Source: Collinsella aerofaciens (GTDB taxonomy: Bacteria; Actinomycetota; Coriobacteriia; Coriobacteriales; Coriobacteriaceae). From it: a DNA stretch of 64,000 nt. The notes beneath the pieces are model-generated. The model saw only the letters and a program-made list of their open reading frames with translations, was not told the DNA's origin and made no database searches. Positions within the stretch are counted from its first letter, which is position 1. Each line of letters begins with the position of its first letter. The DNA is taken from contig NZ_JADMUF010000009.1 in NCBI RefSeq assembly GCF_015546965.1, positions 1-64,000 on the forward strand. Direction: 5' to 3'. Positions 7,399-14,974 of this stretch are shown one piece after another. Both the position numbers and the translations under genes were made by a program.

Positions 7399-8820
7399 CT
7401 ACTCTATCAGGTCGTTGTGGCGCTCGATAGCATCCGCTACCGTACCGCCCTCATCCACAATAAGCGAACGGCGCTTGGGTGAGATGATGCGCTGGGCGGG
7501 GTACACGCCACGGTGTCCGCCTGCAAGATAGCTGATAAAGGCAACGATAACGAAAAAGCCTGCCGCCGTTCCGTGGAACAGATCAATCGCCATCATGCAG
7601 GTGGTAATGGGCACGTTGAGGCCGGCACAGAACACGCCGAGCGTGCCGAGGGCTGCCATAAAGCTGGGGTCGACTCCCGTGAGGCACCCCATCCAGCCTC
7701 CGAGCGCGGCACCGATGCCAAATAAGGGCGTGACCTCGCCGCCCTGGAAGCCCGCGCCCAGGGTAAGCGCGGTTACAACGAGTTTGATGGCCGCATCTGC
7801 AAGCGTTGTTTTGCCCGCAAAGCCCGCGCCCGAAAGCCAAGTGGAGAGGCCTGCATAGTCCCACGCGTTGAGGATGGCGTAGGCTGCCAAAACCACGAGC
7901 GCGCCCACGAGCGCGCGGAGCAAGTAGTTCGTAATAAAATGGCTGTACAGACTTTTGACCGTGCGAACCGACCAGGCAAAGAGGCGTGCCGTCAGACCGA
8001 AGATAATGGCGCTGATAACAACGATGGCAACCGTCCGCGGCGTCATGCCGGGAACGCTGGCGATGACATTCGCTTCGTACTCGGTACCCAGGGCGAGTGA
8101 TGTAAAGTAGCCGGTAAATGAGGCGACCAGGCAGTAGATGCCCGCCGTGTAGTCGATCTTGCCGATAAAGCACATCTCCATGCCAAAGAAAGCTCCGGCA
8201 AGGGGCGAGCCGAATACGGCGCCAAAGGCCGACGAGATGCCGGCGAGCATGAGGTCGTGGTGGTCATGCTTTTTGAGGTGGGCGAGGCTCGAGATGTTGC
8301 TGGCGATGGTGCCGCCAATCTGCACCGCGGCTCCCTCGCGACCGGCCGATCCGCCCGTTAGGTGCGTGAGCGTTGAGCAGATGAAGGTGAGGACGGCCAT
8401 GCGCATATGGATGAGGCGTGTGCCCAGGGCGGAGTCAATGACCAGGTTGTTACCACGCTTGGCGGCGAGACCGTGGTTCTTGTAGACCCATGCGGTGGCA
8501 ACGCCCACAGCGGGAAGCAGCGCGTACACCCACGCATGTTGCTCGCGATAGTCGGTCGCGATATTCAGCGAGGCCAAAAACGCCCAAGCGGCAACGCCCA
8601 TGGCGAGCGAGACGATGACGACGAGTACGAGCAGCTTGGCACTCGCGAGTAGGTTGCGGACGTTGCGGCGCGTGTCGGCAGCTAAGAGATGCTCGGAGCG
8701 GGTGATCTGATGCCTGCCTGCCATGATGACGTCGTTAAGGGAGAAAAAGCCGCCGTCGTCGAGCGGCTGGGAATGATCCTGCGCCTCGTTTGCGCTTTCG
8801 GGTTTGTCGGTAAAAGCCAT
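7399..8820 (-). CDS. ClC-family anion channel or antiporter
   Basis: A 473-residue membrane protein of the ClC family with about ten hydrophobic segments. The gating-glutamate motif reads GGSAGREGAAVQIG, and the later ion-path motif is GFQGGEVTPLFGIG. The first selectivity loop reads KRGNNLVID instead of the GSGIP of chloride-type ClCs; this loop and GREGA resemble the fluoride-exporting (F-type) ClC branch (inference from remembered motifs). No regulatory domain follows. The ATG at 8820 follows GAGG. It lies 87 bases upstream of the lipid kinase gene on the same strand and divergent from moeA. Confidence 0.85.
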   Translation of the reverse strand: MAFTDKPESANEAQDHSQPLDDGGFFSLNDVIMAGRHQITRSEHLLAADTRRNVRNLLASAKLLVLVVIVSLAMGVAAWAFLASLNIATDYREQHAWVYALLPAVGVATAWVYKNHGLAAKRGNNLVIDSALGTRLIHMRMAVLTFICSTLTHLTGGSAGREGAAVQIGGTIASNISSLAHLKKHDHHDLMLAGISSAFGAVFGSPLAGAFFGMEMCFIGKIDYTAGIYCLVASFTGYFTSLALGTEYEANVIASVPGMTPRTVAIVVISAIIFGLTARLFAWSVRTVKSLYSHFITNYLLRALVGALVVLAAYAILNAWDYAGLSTWLSGAGFAGKTTLADAAIKLVVTALTLGAGFQGGEVTPLFGIGAALGGWMGCLTGVDPSFMAALGTLGVFCAGLNVPITTCMMAIDLFHGTAAGFFVIVAFISYLAGGHRGVYPAQRIISPKRRSLIVDEGGTVADAIERHNDLIE

Positions 8821-8849
8821 ACGTTCCTCTTTTTGGTTGCATCACGAGC

Positions 8850-8855
8850 ATTATA
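8850..8855 (-). promoter_or_regulatory. -10 element of the ClC gene promoter
   Basis: On the minus strand this reads TATAAT, a consensus -10 hexamer, about 30 bases upstream of the start codon at 8820. No good -35 hexamer is visible at 16-18 bases. Confidence 0.4.
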
Positions 8856-8967
8856 AAACGCGGTAAACGCGACGAGCCGGTGGGTTGGTTTCCATTCTGT
8901 TTCGCGGCCTGCAACCGACAGGTGTATTTGCGGGTATAGGCCGAGTCGCGGTCGTGCGTCGGGGGAT

Positions 8968-8973
8968 TATACT
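8968..8973 (+). promoter_or_regulatory. -10 element of the moeA promoter
   Basis: TATACT, near-consensus, about 58 bases upstream of the moeA start in a region divergent from the ClC gene. A matching -35 is not evident. Confidence 0.4.
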
Positions 8974-9030
8974 GAGACAAGCATAAAGATTCGGCGCCCC
9001 TGTTGTGCGCCGTGGCATTAAGAGGTGCAT

Positions 9031-10293
9031 ATGGCAGAGAAACTCATTCCGCTGGAGGACGCGCAGTCGATTGTTCTGTCGCACGTTGCTCCGACCGATC
9101 TCGTCGAGATTCCCGTGTGGCAGGCCGCCGGTCTTCCCTTGGCCGAGGACGCGGTGGCCGATATCGACATCTCGCCGTTTGCCAACAGCGCCATGGACGG
9201 GTATGCCGTGCGCGCAGCCGATCTTGCTGCGGCCGCCGGTGACACTCCGGTGACGCTCTCCGTCGTAGGACACGAGGCCGCGGGCCATGTCTTTGAGGGC
9301 ACAATCGGCGCGGGCGAGACCGTCCGCATCATGACGGGCGCGCCGGTGCCCGAAGGTGCCGATGCCGTGGTGAAGTACGAGATCGTCGGCGTGCTCGACG
9401 GCGATGGCAACGAGGGCTCGCACGTTCGCTTCTCGGCGCCTGCCAAGGTAGGGGAGAACGTTCGCTCTGCCGCCGAGGAGGCCCATGCCGGCGATGTTGT
9501 GATGCATGCCGGCGAGGTCGTGGCCCCGGCGGGCGCCGGCTTGCTGGCAAGCGCCGGATACGCGAGCGTGAAGGTACATGCCGCCCCGCGCGTGGGCATT
9601 ATCTCGCTGGGCACGGAACTGGTCGCACCGAGTAAGGTACCGGCGCGCGGTCAGATTCGCGATTCCAACTCCTCGGCGCTGATGGCCGAGGCGCTCGATG
9701 CCGGGGCAGATCCGGTGTTCTACGGTATTGCGCCCGACGATGAGCAGGCGATTGCCGAGCTGGTGCATCGCGCCACGCGAGAGTGCGATTTTGTCATTAC
9801 AAGTGGTGGCGCCTCGGCGGGCGATTACGACTACGTGACGGCGCTCGTCCGGCGCGAGGGCGAGGTGCTGTTCGATCGCATCTCGATGCGTCCGGGCAAG
9901 GCCATCACGTTTGGCTTGCTCGGGGGTAAGCCCTACCTGGGGCTTTCAGGCAATCCGGCCGCGGCGTATGTGGGCTTTGAGATGCTTGCCCGTCCGGCGA
10001 TTCGCAAGATGCGCGGTTTTTCCGAGGGTGCGCGTCCCGTGCAGCAGGCGACGCTCACGCACTGCGTGAAGAAGCGCCAGGACCGACGCTTCTTCGATCG
10101 CGCCACGGTTTTGCGCGACCCCGAGACCGGTGAGCTGTTGGTGACCGAGGCCAAGACGCAGAATTCGGCGCTGCTCGGCACGATGCAGCGGGCCAACTGC
10201 CTGCTGCGTATTGACGAAGGGCCGTGTGAGCTCAAGCCGGGCGACGTCGTGGACGTCGTGCGCGTCGACCTGCCCGAGGGCACGGTGTTGTAG
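9031..10293 (+). CDS. moeA: Molybdopterin molybdenumtransferase MoeA
   Basis: A 420-residue protein that inserts molybdate into adenylylated molybdopterin to form Moco. Domain signatures: SPFANSAMDGYAV near residue 50, RIMTGAPVPEGADAVV near 100, GTELVAPSKVPARGQIRDSN, the MPT-binding TSGGASAGDYDYV, and GLSGNPAAAYVGFE. The ATG at 9031 has AGAGG five bases upstream; an in-frame GTG at 9025 overlaps that site. The mog gene follows after 10 bases, so the two are co-transcribed. The product is needed by FdhF and the molybdopterin oxidoreductase later in the window. Confidence 0.96.
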   Translation: MAEKLIPLEDAQSIVLSHVAPTDLVEIPVWQAAGLPLAEDAVADIDISPFANSAMDGYAVRAADLAAAAGDTPVTLSVVGHEAAGHVFEGTIGAGETVRIMTGAPVPEGADAVVKYEIVGVLDGDGNEGSHVRFSAPAKVGENVRSAAEEAHAGDVVMHAGEVVAPAGAGLLASAGYASVKVHAAPRVGIISLGTELVAPSKVPARGQIRDSNSSALMAEALDAGADPVFYGIAPDDEQAIAELVHRATRECDFVITSGGASAGDYDYVTALVRREGEVLFDRISMRPGKAITFGLLGGKPYLGLSGNPAAAYVGFEMLARPAIRKMRGFSEGARPVQQATLTHCVKKRQDRRFFDRATVLRDPETGELLVTEAKTQNSALLGTMQRANCLLRIDEGPCELKPGDVVDVVRVDLPEGTVL

Positions 10294-10303
10294 GAGGAAG
10301 ACT

Positions 10304-10783
10304 ATGGAGTTGAAGATTTCGATCGTGACGTGCTCGGATACGCGCGATCTTGCTCAGGACGAGGCTGGAGCCGCACTCGAGGAACTTATCAAGGCGCAGG
10401 GCTGGACGGTCGTCTCACATGTGGTCGTGCGCGACGACGCCAGCGAGATCGGTGATGCCATTGTGGAAGCTGCCGATGAGTGCCACGCCAATGTCGTGCT
10501 CACCTGTGGCGGCACGGGACTTTCGATGCGCGACGTGACGCCCGAGGCGACGCGTGCCGTCTGCGACCGCGATGTGCCGGGTATTGCAGAGGCAATCCGT
10601 GCCTACTCGATGACCAAGACGCGCCGCGCCATGCTCTCGCGCGCCGTGTGCATGCAGCGTGGGCATACGCTTGTCATCAACTTTCCGGGATCCACGAAAG
10701 CGGCCCGCGAAAGCTGGGAGGCCGTGAGCGATCAGCTGGAGCATGCGGCCCAAATGACGGCGGGCGGCGGACATACCAACTAA
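10304..10783 (+). CDS. mog: Molybdopterin adenylyltransferase (MogA/MoaB family)
   Basis: A 159-residue protein of the MogA/MoaB fold that adenylylates molybdopterin before metal insertion by MoeA. The signature LTCGGTGLSMRDVTPEAT is intact, and VINFPGSTKAA near the C-terminus is the second MPT-site motif. The start at 10304 has AGGAGGA upstream; the longer frame from 10211 overlaps moeA and is out of character. Whether it acts as MogA or the related MoaB cannot be settled by eye. Confidence 0.9.
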   Translation: MELKISIVTCSDTRDLAQDEAGAALEELIKAQGWTVVSHVVVRDDASEIGDAIVEAADECHANVVLTCGGTGLSMRDVTPEATRAVCDRDVPGIAEAIRAYSMTKTRRAMLSRAVCMQRGHTLVINFPGSTKAARESWEAVSDQLEHAAQMTAGGGHTN

Positions 10784-10797
10784 GCGGTTTACCTGCG

Positions 10798-10832
10798 GCG
10801 GGGCGACCAGAACGGCTGCTCCGCTTTTGTTT
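10798..10832 (+). terminator. Terminator after moeA-mog
   Basis: CGGGGC (10798-10803) pairs with GCTCCG (10817-10822, one G-T pair), followed by a T-rich tail (TTTTGTTTT). Confidence 0.6.
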
Positions 10833-10874
10833 TCCGCCGAAGCGACGCCAAGGTGCACGGCAACTCGAAACTAT

Positions 10875-10926
10875 ATTCTCTGGCGAGAATAATTTCTCAC
10901 TATCATTATTCTCGTAGAAGTATAAT
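10875..10926 (+). promoter_or_regulatory. modA promoter with overlapping inverted repeats (probable operator)
   Basis: A consensus TATAAT -10 lies at 10921-10926. Just upstream are three related half-sites: ATTCTC (10875-10880), GAGAATAAT (10885-10893) and ATTATTCTC (10905-10913). The first two form a 6-4-6 palindrome; the last two form a perfect 9-base inverted repeat with an 11-base spacer covering the expected -35 position. This layout fits repressor control, presumably by molybdate; it does not look like the E. coli ModE site. Confidence 0.65.
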
Positions 10927-10986
10927 CTGATTGCAGTTTAAAGCCCGCGGTGGGGTACCCGGGCACAAGGTCCGAAAGGGTTGAAT

Positions 10987-11862
10987 ATGTTCGATATGGT
11001 TTCACGCCGCGGTTTTGTCTCGCTTTCTGCTGCCGCTGCCGCCGGCTTTGGCCTTGCTGGCTGCTCGGGCAACAAGACGTCCGAGCCCGCTGGTTCCGAT
11101 GCCGGCTCCGCCAAGTCTTCCTCTAAGAAGAAGGCTGTCGAGCTGCAGGTCTTTGCCGCCAACTCGCTCGAGAAGGCTCTGCCCGAGGTTCAGGAGCTCT
11201 ACACCGAGCAGACCGGTACCACGTTTGCCGACACGCAGTTCAAAGCGTCCGGCGACCTTGTCGAGCAGATGCGCGCCGGTGCTGCGGTCGACGTGCTCAT
11301 CACCGCTTCCAAGGGCACCATGGACGATGCCGAGGCCGCCGAGCTCGTCGACGCCTACACCCGTGAGGATATGTTCGTCAACGATCTCGTGATCATTCGC
11401 GCCGAGGGCTCCGACACCAAGGTCGAGGTCATCGCCGACGTCGCGAATCTGGACGGCAAGATCGCCATCGGCGACGCCAAGACCGTTCCCGCCGGCAAGT
11501 ACGCCAACCAGGCCCTGGCCTCCGTGGGCCTCTACACCGGCACCGAGGGCGACGATGGCGAGTATGCTCCCGAGATCGCCGACAAGGTGGCCCTGGCCGA
11601 CAAAGTTGGTACCGCCGCCGCCTATGTGTCCACAGGCGACTGCGTGGCCGGTTTTGTCTACAGCTCCGATATCTTCCGCTACGACGGCATCGAGGAGGCC
11701 TTCGTGTGCCCCGAGGATTCGCACAAGCCCATCGTGTACCCGGGTGCCGTTGCCGAGAGCTCCGAGCACGCCGACGAGGCCAAGGCGTTTATCGACTTTT
11801 GCCTGACCAACAAAAAGGCCCAGAAGATTTGGGCCAAGTACGGCTTTGAGCTTTCCGAGTAG
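10987..11862 (+). CDS. modA: Molybdate ABC transporter substrate-binding lipoprotein
   Basis: A 291-residue extracellular binding protein. The signal peptide has a twin-arginine-like SRRGF (residues 6-10) and a lipobox LAGC with the lipidated Cys at 26, followed by a Ser/Gly/Lys linker. The mature part starts ELQVFAANSLEKALPE, typical of ModA, with DVLITASKGTMD and the later GTAAAYVSTGDCVAGFVYSSD. The ATG at 10987 follows GAAAGG by 7 bases. It is followed by a terminator and then modBC, so full-length transport mRNA may arise by read-through. Confidence 0.92.
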   Translation: MFDMVSRRGFVSLSAAAAAGFGLAGCSGNKTSEPAGSDAGSAKSSSKKKAVELQVFAANSLEKALPEVQELYTEQTGTTFADTQFKASGDLVEQMRAGAAVDVLITASKGTMDDAEAAELVDAYTREDMFVNDLVIIRAEGSDTKVEVIADVANLDGKIAIGDAKTVPAGKYANQALASVGLYTGTEGDDGEYAPEIADKVALADKVGTAAAYVSTGDCVAGFVYSSDIFRYDGIEEAFVCPEDSHKPIVYPGAVAESSEHADEAKAFIDFCLTNKKAQKIWAKYGFELSE

Positions 11863-11894
11863 TGCGGTAGAGCACTGGATAACGATATCCTTGA

Positions 11895-11927
11895 GGGCGG
11901 GCGTTCTTGCGATCGCCCGCCCTTTTT
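11895..11927 (+). terminator. Terminator between modA and modB
   Basis: GGGCGGGCG (11895-11903) pairs perfectly with CGCCCGCCC (11914-11922), followed by TTTTT. It probably lets modA be made in excess over modBC. Confidence 0.85.
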
Positions 11928-11980
11928 AGATAGAAGCGGCGTACCCACAGCGCCGTTACCGTGTGTTTGAGGAGTCGCCC

Positions 11981-13462
11981 GTGTCAAGAAAAACGATTCG
12001 CCTGCTGGCTGTGCTGGCTGCGGTCCTGTGCGCGCTGATCGCGCGGCCCGGAGTTGCCCGGGCCGAGGCGCTCTTCACCACCGCCGATGGGTGCCAGGCG
12101 ACCGAAGATTCCGCGCTTATCGATGGTGTCGGGTTTGGCCTCAACGCGTTTGAGCGCAATGCCAAGGGCACGTCCCGTTCGTTTGCGGGTCAGCCCGAGG
12201 GCTATCGATTTCTCATTTACAAGAAGACGACCCTCGTGACGGTGACGACGCCCGAGAACATCGTGGTCTGGGTCGACGCCCATGCCGCCAAAGACGCGGG
12301 GTTCGACATCTCAAAGGCAGATGACCAAAAGGCGCTCAAGAAGATGCTCGTAGGGCTCGACAAGTCGCACTCCATGGGTGGGGCGTTGCTGGAGGACTCT
12401 AAGCTCGAATGGGTCTTTACCTCGGATAACGCGCTGGTGCAGGGCGATTACCGCTATCAGTTTAAGGTGAAGGGCGGCAACGGCGATTACTACACGGTGG
12501 TGAATGCCGCCGACGCCGCGAATGTCGAGCTTGACTTGGGTGACGGCGTCCTGTGGAGTGATAATGCCGCCCTCGTGCGGTATGCGGACGTGTCGACGAC
12601 GATGCCGCCGTCGCTGGCGGAGCGCGCCGCAGTCTTCTTTGGTGGTATCGACTACCGTCCGTTTTGGGTGTCTATCAAAACGAGCGGCCTTGCCCTGGTG
12701 ATTGCCTTTGCACTGGGCCTGTTTGCCGCATGGAAGACCATGGGTACTACGAGCCGCATCAAGGGCCTGCTCGATTCGGTCTTTACGATTCCTATGGTGC
12801 TGCCGCCTACGGTGTGCGGCTTTTTGCTGCTTATGCTGTTTGGCCGCTCGACCGGGGTGGGCCAGTGGCTTATCGCGCACGGCGTCTCGATCGTCTTTAC
12901 GTGGCCCGCGGCGGTGATATCTGCCGTGGTGGTGTCGTTTCCCCTGGTCTACCGTACGGCGCTCGGTGCCTTCGAGAGCCTCGATACGCAGATGCTCGAC
13001 GCCGCGCGAACCTTGGGATGGTCCGAACGTCGCATCTTTGCCAAGCTCATGATGCCGCTCGGCTGGCCCTCCATCGCCGCCGGCACGGTGCTCGCCTTTG
13101 CCCGCGCGATGGGCGAGTTTGGCTGCACGCTGTTCTTTGCGGGCAACTACGCCGGTATTACGCAGACCATCCCCATCGCCATCTACTTTGAGTGGATGGG
13201 CGGCAACACATCGGTGGCCCTCTTTTGGGTCGCCGTCGTGATCGTGTTCAGTTTCCTGGTCATTCTGTTCATCAACATGTACACCGCGCATTCGCAAAAG
13301 TATCGCGAGCGGGGCCTTTCCCGTGCGGAGCGCAAACAGGCCAAAGATCTCGCCGGACAGGGCGATTCGCTCGACCCGGCGGGCGGCGATGCCTTGCGTA
13401 TTGATCGCGAGGCACTGGCCGAGCTCATGCGCGATGATGCGGCGCCGCAGGGAGGTCGATAA
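11981..13462 (+). CDS. modB: Molybdate permease ModB with an extra N-terminal extracytoplasmic domain
   Basis: A 493-residue protein in two parts. Residues 1-28 are a signal peptide (cleavage expected after ARA). About 190 residues follow with no membrane segment (GCQATEDSALIDGVGFGLN, YYTVVNAADAANVELDLGDG), a domain I do not recognise. From about residue 220 comes a standard ModB permease: five to six helices, TIPMVLPPTVCGFLLL, and the cytoplasmic EAA-type loop DAARTLGWSERRIFAKLMMP, followed by GEFGCTLFFAGN. Typical ModB proteins are about 225 residues, so this is an N-terminal fusion. A charged C-terminal tail of about 50 residues is also extra. GTG start at 11981 with GAGGAG upstream. modC follows after 3 bases. 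Confidence 0.88.
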   Translation: MSRKTIRLLAVLAAVLCALIARPGVARAEALFTTADGCQATEDSALIDGVGFGLNAFERNAKGTSRSFAGQPEGYRFLIYKKTTLVTVTTPENIVVWVDAHAAKDAGFDISKADDQKALKKMLVGLDKSHSMGGALLEDSKLEWVFTSDNALVQGDYRYQFKVKGGNGDYYTVVNAADAANVELDLGDGVLWSDNAALVRYADVSTTMPPSLAERAAVFFGGIDYRPFWVSIKTSGLALVIAFALGLFAAWKTMGTTSRIKGLLDSVFTIPMVLPPTVCGFLLLMLFGRSTGVGQWLIAHGVSIVFTWPAAVISAVVVSFPLVYRTALGAFESLDTQMLDAARTLGWSERRIFAKLMMPLGWPSIAAGTVLAFARAMGEFGCTLFFAGNYAGITQTIPIAIYFEWMGGNTSVALFWVAVVIVFSFLVILFINMYTAHSQKYRERGLSRAERKQAKDLAGQGDSLDPAGGDALRIDREALAELMRDDAAPQGGR

Positions 13463-13465
13463 GCT

Positions 13466-14536
13466 ATGTCGCTCGTTTTGGATATCAAAAAGCGCTATCC
13501 CGGGTTTATGCTCGACATGCAGCTCGAGGCCGGCGAGGAGCGCGTGGCGCTGCTGGGCGCCTCGGGTTGCGGCAAGAGCTGCACACTGCGCTGCATTGCC
13601 GGTGTGGAGACGCCTGACGAGGGCAAGATCGTCGTCAACGGCGTGACCTTTTTTGACTCGGCGGCGGGCATCAACCTGTCGCCCCAGGAGCGAAAATGCG
13701 CCCTGCTGTTCCAAAACTATCAGCTGTTTCCCAACATGACGGTGGCCGATAACGTATGCGCCGGTGTAAAGGATGCGGGCGACGCCGTGGCGCGCAAAAG
13801 GCTGGCCGAGCGCTATCTGGGCATTTTCGGTCTAGCCGATTTTGCCGACCGCTACCCCGCGCGACTCTCGGGCGGGCAGCAGCAACGCGTGGCGCTTGCC
13901 CGTATGGTGGCGGCGCATCCGGGCATCTTTATGTTCGACGAGCCCATGAGCGCGCTCGATTCCTATCTTAAGAGCGCGCTCGAGCAGAACATGCTCGACC
14001 TGTTCGACGTGTGCAACCGCACCGTGATCTATGTGAGCCACGACATCGATGAAGCGTGCCGCCTCTGCCAGCGCATCTGCGTGATGCACGACGGGCATGT
14101 TGAGGAGATCGACTCCATCGAGGACGTGGTCCGTCGTCCGCAGACGCTGGCGGCGCTGCGCCTGACGGGGTGCAAGAACACAAGCCGGGCGCGCAAGATC
14201 GGGCCCGAGGAAGTTGAGGCGCTCGATTGGGGCATGACCTTTAACGTGGGTCGCGAGGTTCCCGATAATGTGGCGTACCTGGGCATTCGCGCAAGCTACT
14301 TCCATGTTGACAATCGCGCGGAGCGGGGCCGTAACAGCTACGATTTGCACGTGGCCCGAGTGAGCGATTCGCGCTTTGAGCGCCTGGTGCTGCTGGACGT
14401 GCCGCGTGCTGATGCGCCCACGCGTCTGCAGTGGAAGGTCAACAAGGTGGGCATGCCTGTCGACGAGCTGCCGCAAGCAGGCGAGACGCTGCGCATGCAT
14501 TTTGATGCCAGCAGGATCCATTTGGTTTGTCGATAG
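13466..14536 (+). CDS. modC: Molybdate ABC transporter ATP-binding protein
   Basis: A 356-residue ABC ATPase that powers ModB. Walker A is GASGCGKSC (Cys in place of the usual Thr after GKS), the Q-loop region is [10 protein letters not shown], the signature is LSGGQQQR, Walker B is IFMFDEP and the H-loop is YVSHD. The C-terminal 120 residues are a regulatory region of the ModC/TOBE type ([10 protein letters not shown]...). It starts 3 bases after modB, so the two are translationally coupled. Confidence 0.93.
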   Translation: MSLVLDIKKRYPGFMLDMQLEAGEERVALLGASGCGKSCTLRCIAGVETPDEGKIVVNGVTFFDSAAGINLSPQERKCALLFQNYQLFPNMTVADNVCAGVKDAGDAVARKRLAERYLGIFGLADFADRYPARLSGGQQQRVALARMVAAHPGIFMFDEPMSALDSYLKSALEQNMLDLFDVCNRTVIYVSHDIDEACRLCQRICVMHDGHVEEIDSIEDVVRRPQTLAALRLTGCKNTSRARKIGPEEVEALDWGMTFNVGREVPDNVAYLGIRASYFHVDNRAERGRNSYDLHVARVSDSRFERLVLLDVPRADAPTRLQWKVNKVGMPVDELPQAGETLRMHFDASRIHLVCR

Positions 14537-14561
14537 CGTCGGGTAATGCTGTCGGGGATAT

Positions 14562-14583
14562 AAGCCTCGGTGGCTTTGTTTTT
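14562..14583 (+). terminator. Weak terminator after modC
   Basis: AAGCC (14562-14566) pairs with GGCTT (14572-14576), followed by TGTTTTT. The short stem makes it uncertain. Confidence 0.4.
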
Positions 14584-14738
14584 GCCGTTCGCCGAATGAG
14601 GGATGACAGACTCTTATCAATCAAGATAATTATTTATTAAACGACGGCACGCGAGGCTGTCGTACGAATGTCAACGGTGTTCGTCTGGACGATGACCGCT
14701 GATATAGTTGACCTTGACTGGTTAAGGAGGGTGCGCAC

Positions 14739-14807
14739 ATGCCGCAGACGACATACATTCGCCGCGTTGCCGCGCGCGCCCTGTATATGGCTCGGAGTCG
14801 CATATGA
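14739..14807 (+). CDS. Possible 22-residue leader peptide
   Basis: An ATG at 14739 with an excellent AAGGAGG site 6 bases upstream opens a 22-codon frame (starting MPQTTYIRRVAARAL) rich in Arg and Ala. Its stop overlaps the next small start as ATGA. It has no recognisable family. It could be a leader peptide or chance; the only strong point is the ribosome binding site. Confidence 0.3.
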   Translation: MPQTTYIRRVAARALYMARSRI

Positions 14808-14974
14808 GCAGGTATGTTCACGGCTCCGGGAGAGACGACGCACAACTAAATAATCGACCGCAAAGCAGGTTCCCTAAAATTCCGGGTTTGAGCACGGCCG
14901 GGCAATCGCCGTCCGTCGTGCAGCAATACCGTAGCTATCCGTATTTGGTTCGAGAGGGGAACCGTCATGGCTGA
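14804..14974 (+). CDS. Possible 56-residue small ORF coupled to the leader peptide
   Basis: It starts at the ATGA overlap with the preceding 22-codon frame and runs to a stop 8 bases inside the double-cubane gene. The protein (starting MSRYVHGSGRDDAQ) is hydrophilic and unrecognised, and its composition does not look strongly coding. If translated, it would couple ribosomes into the double-cubane start at 14967. Confidence 0.2.
   Translation: MSRYVHGSGRDDAQLNNRPQSRFPKIPGLSTAGQSPSVVQQYRSYPYLVREGNRHG

Larger units (their letters stand above)
14537..14966 (+). other. Non-coding or small-ORF region upstream of the first double-cubane gene
   Basis: This 430-base gap has an AT-rich patch at about 14610-14640 (possible -10 GATAAT at 14625-14630), a weak terminator for modC at 14562-14583, and two tiny frames listed separately (14739-14807 and 14804-14974). 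I see no other gene and no structured RNA that I recognise. Confidence 0.5.

Noticed and set aside
8821-9030. Fluoride (crcB) riboswitch upstream of the ClC gene
   Set aside because: I looked for the conserved core on the minus strand and did not find a convincing match.
14668-14853. 61-codon frame (starting MSTVFVWTM) upstream of reductase 1
   Set aside because: No ribosome binding site; it overlaps the better-supported small start at 14739 and has no recognisable sequence.
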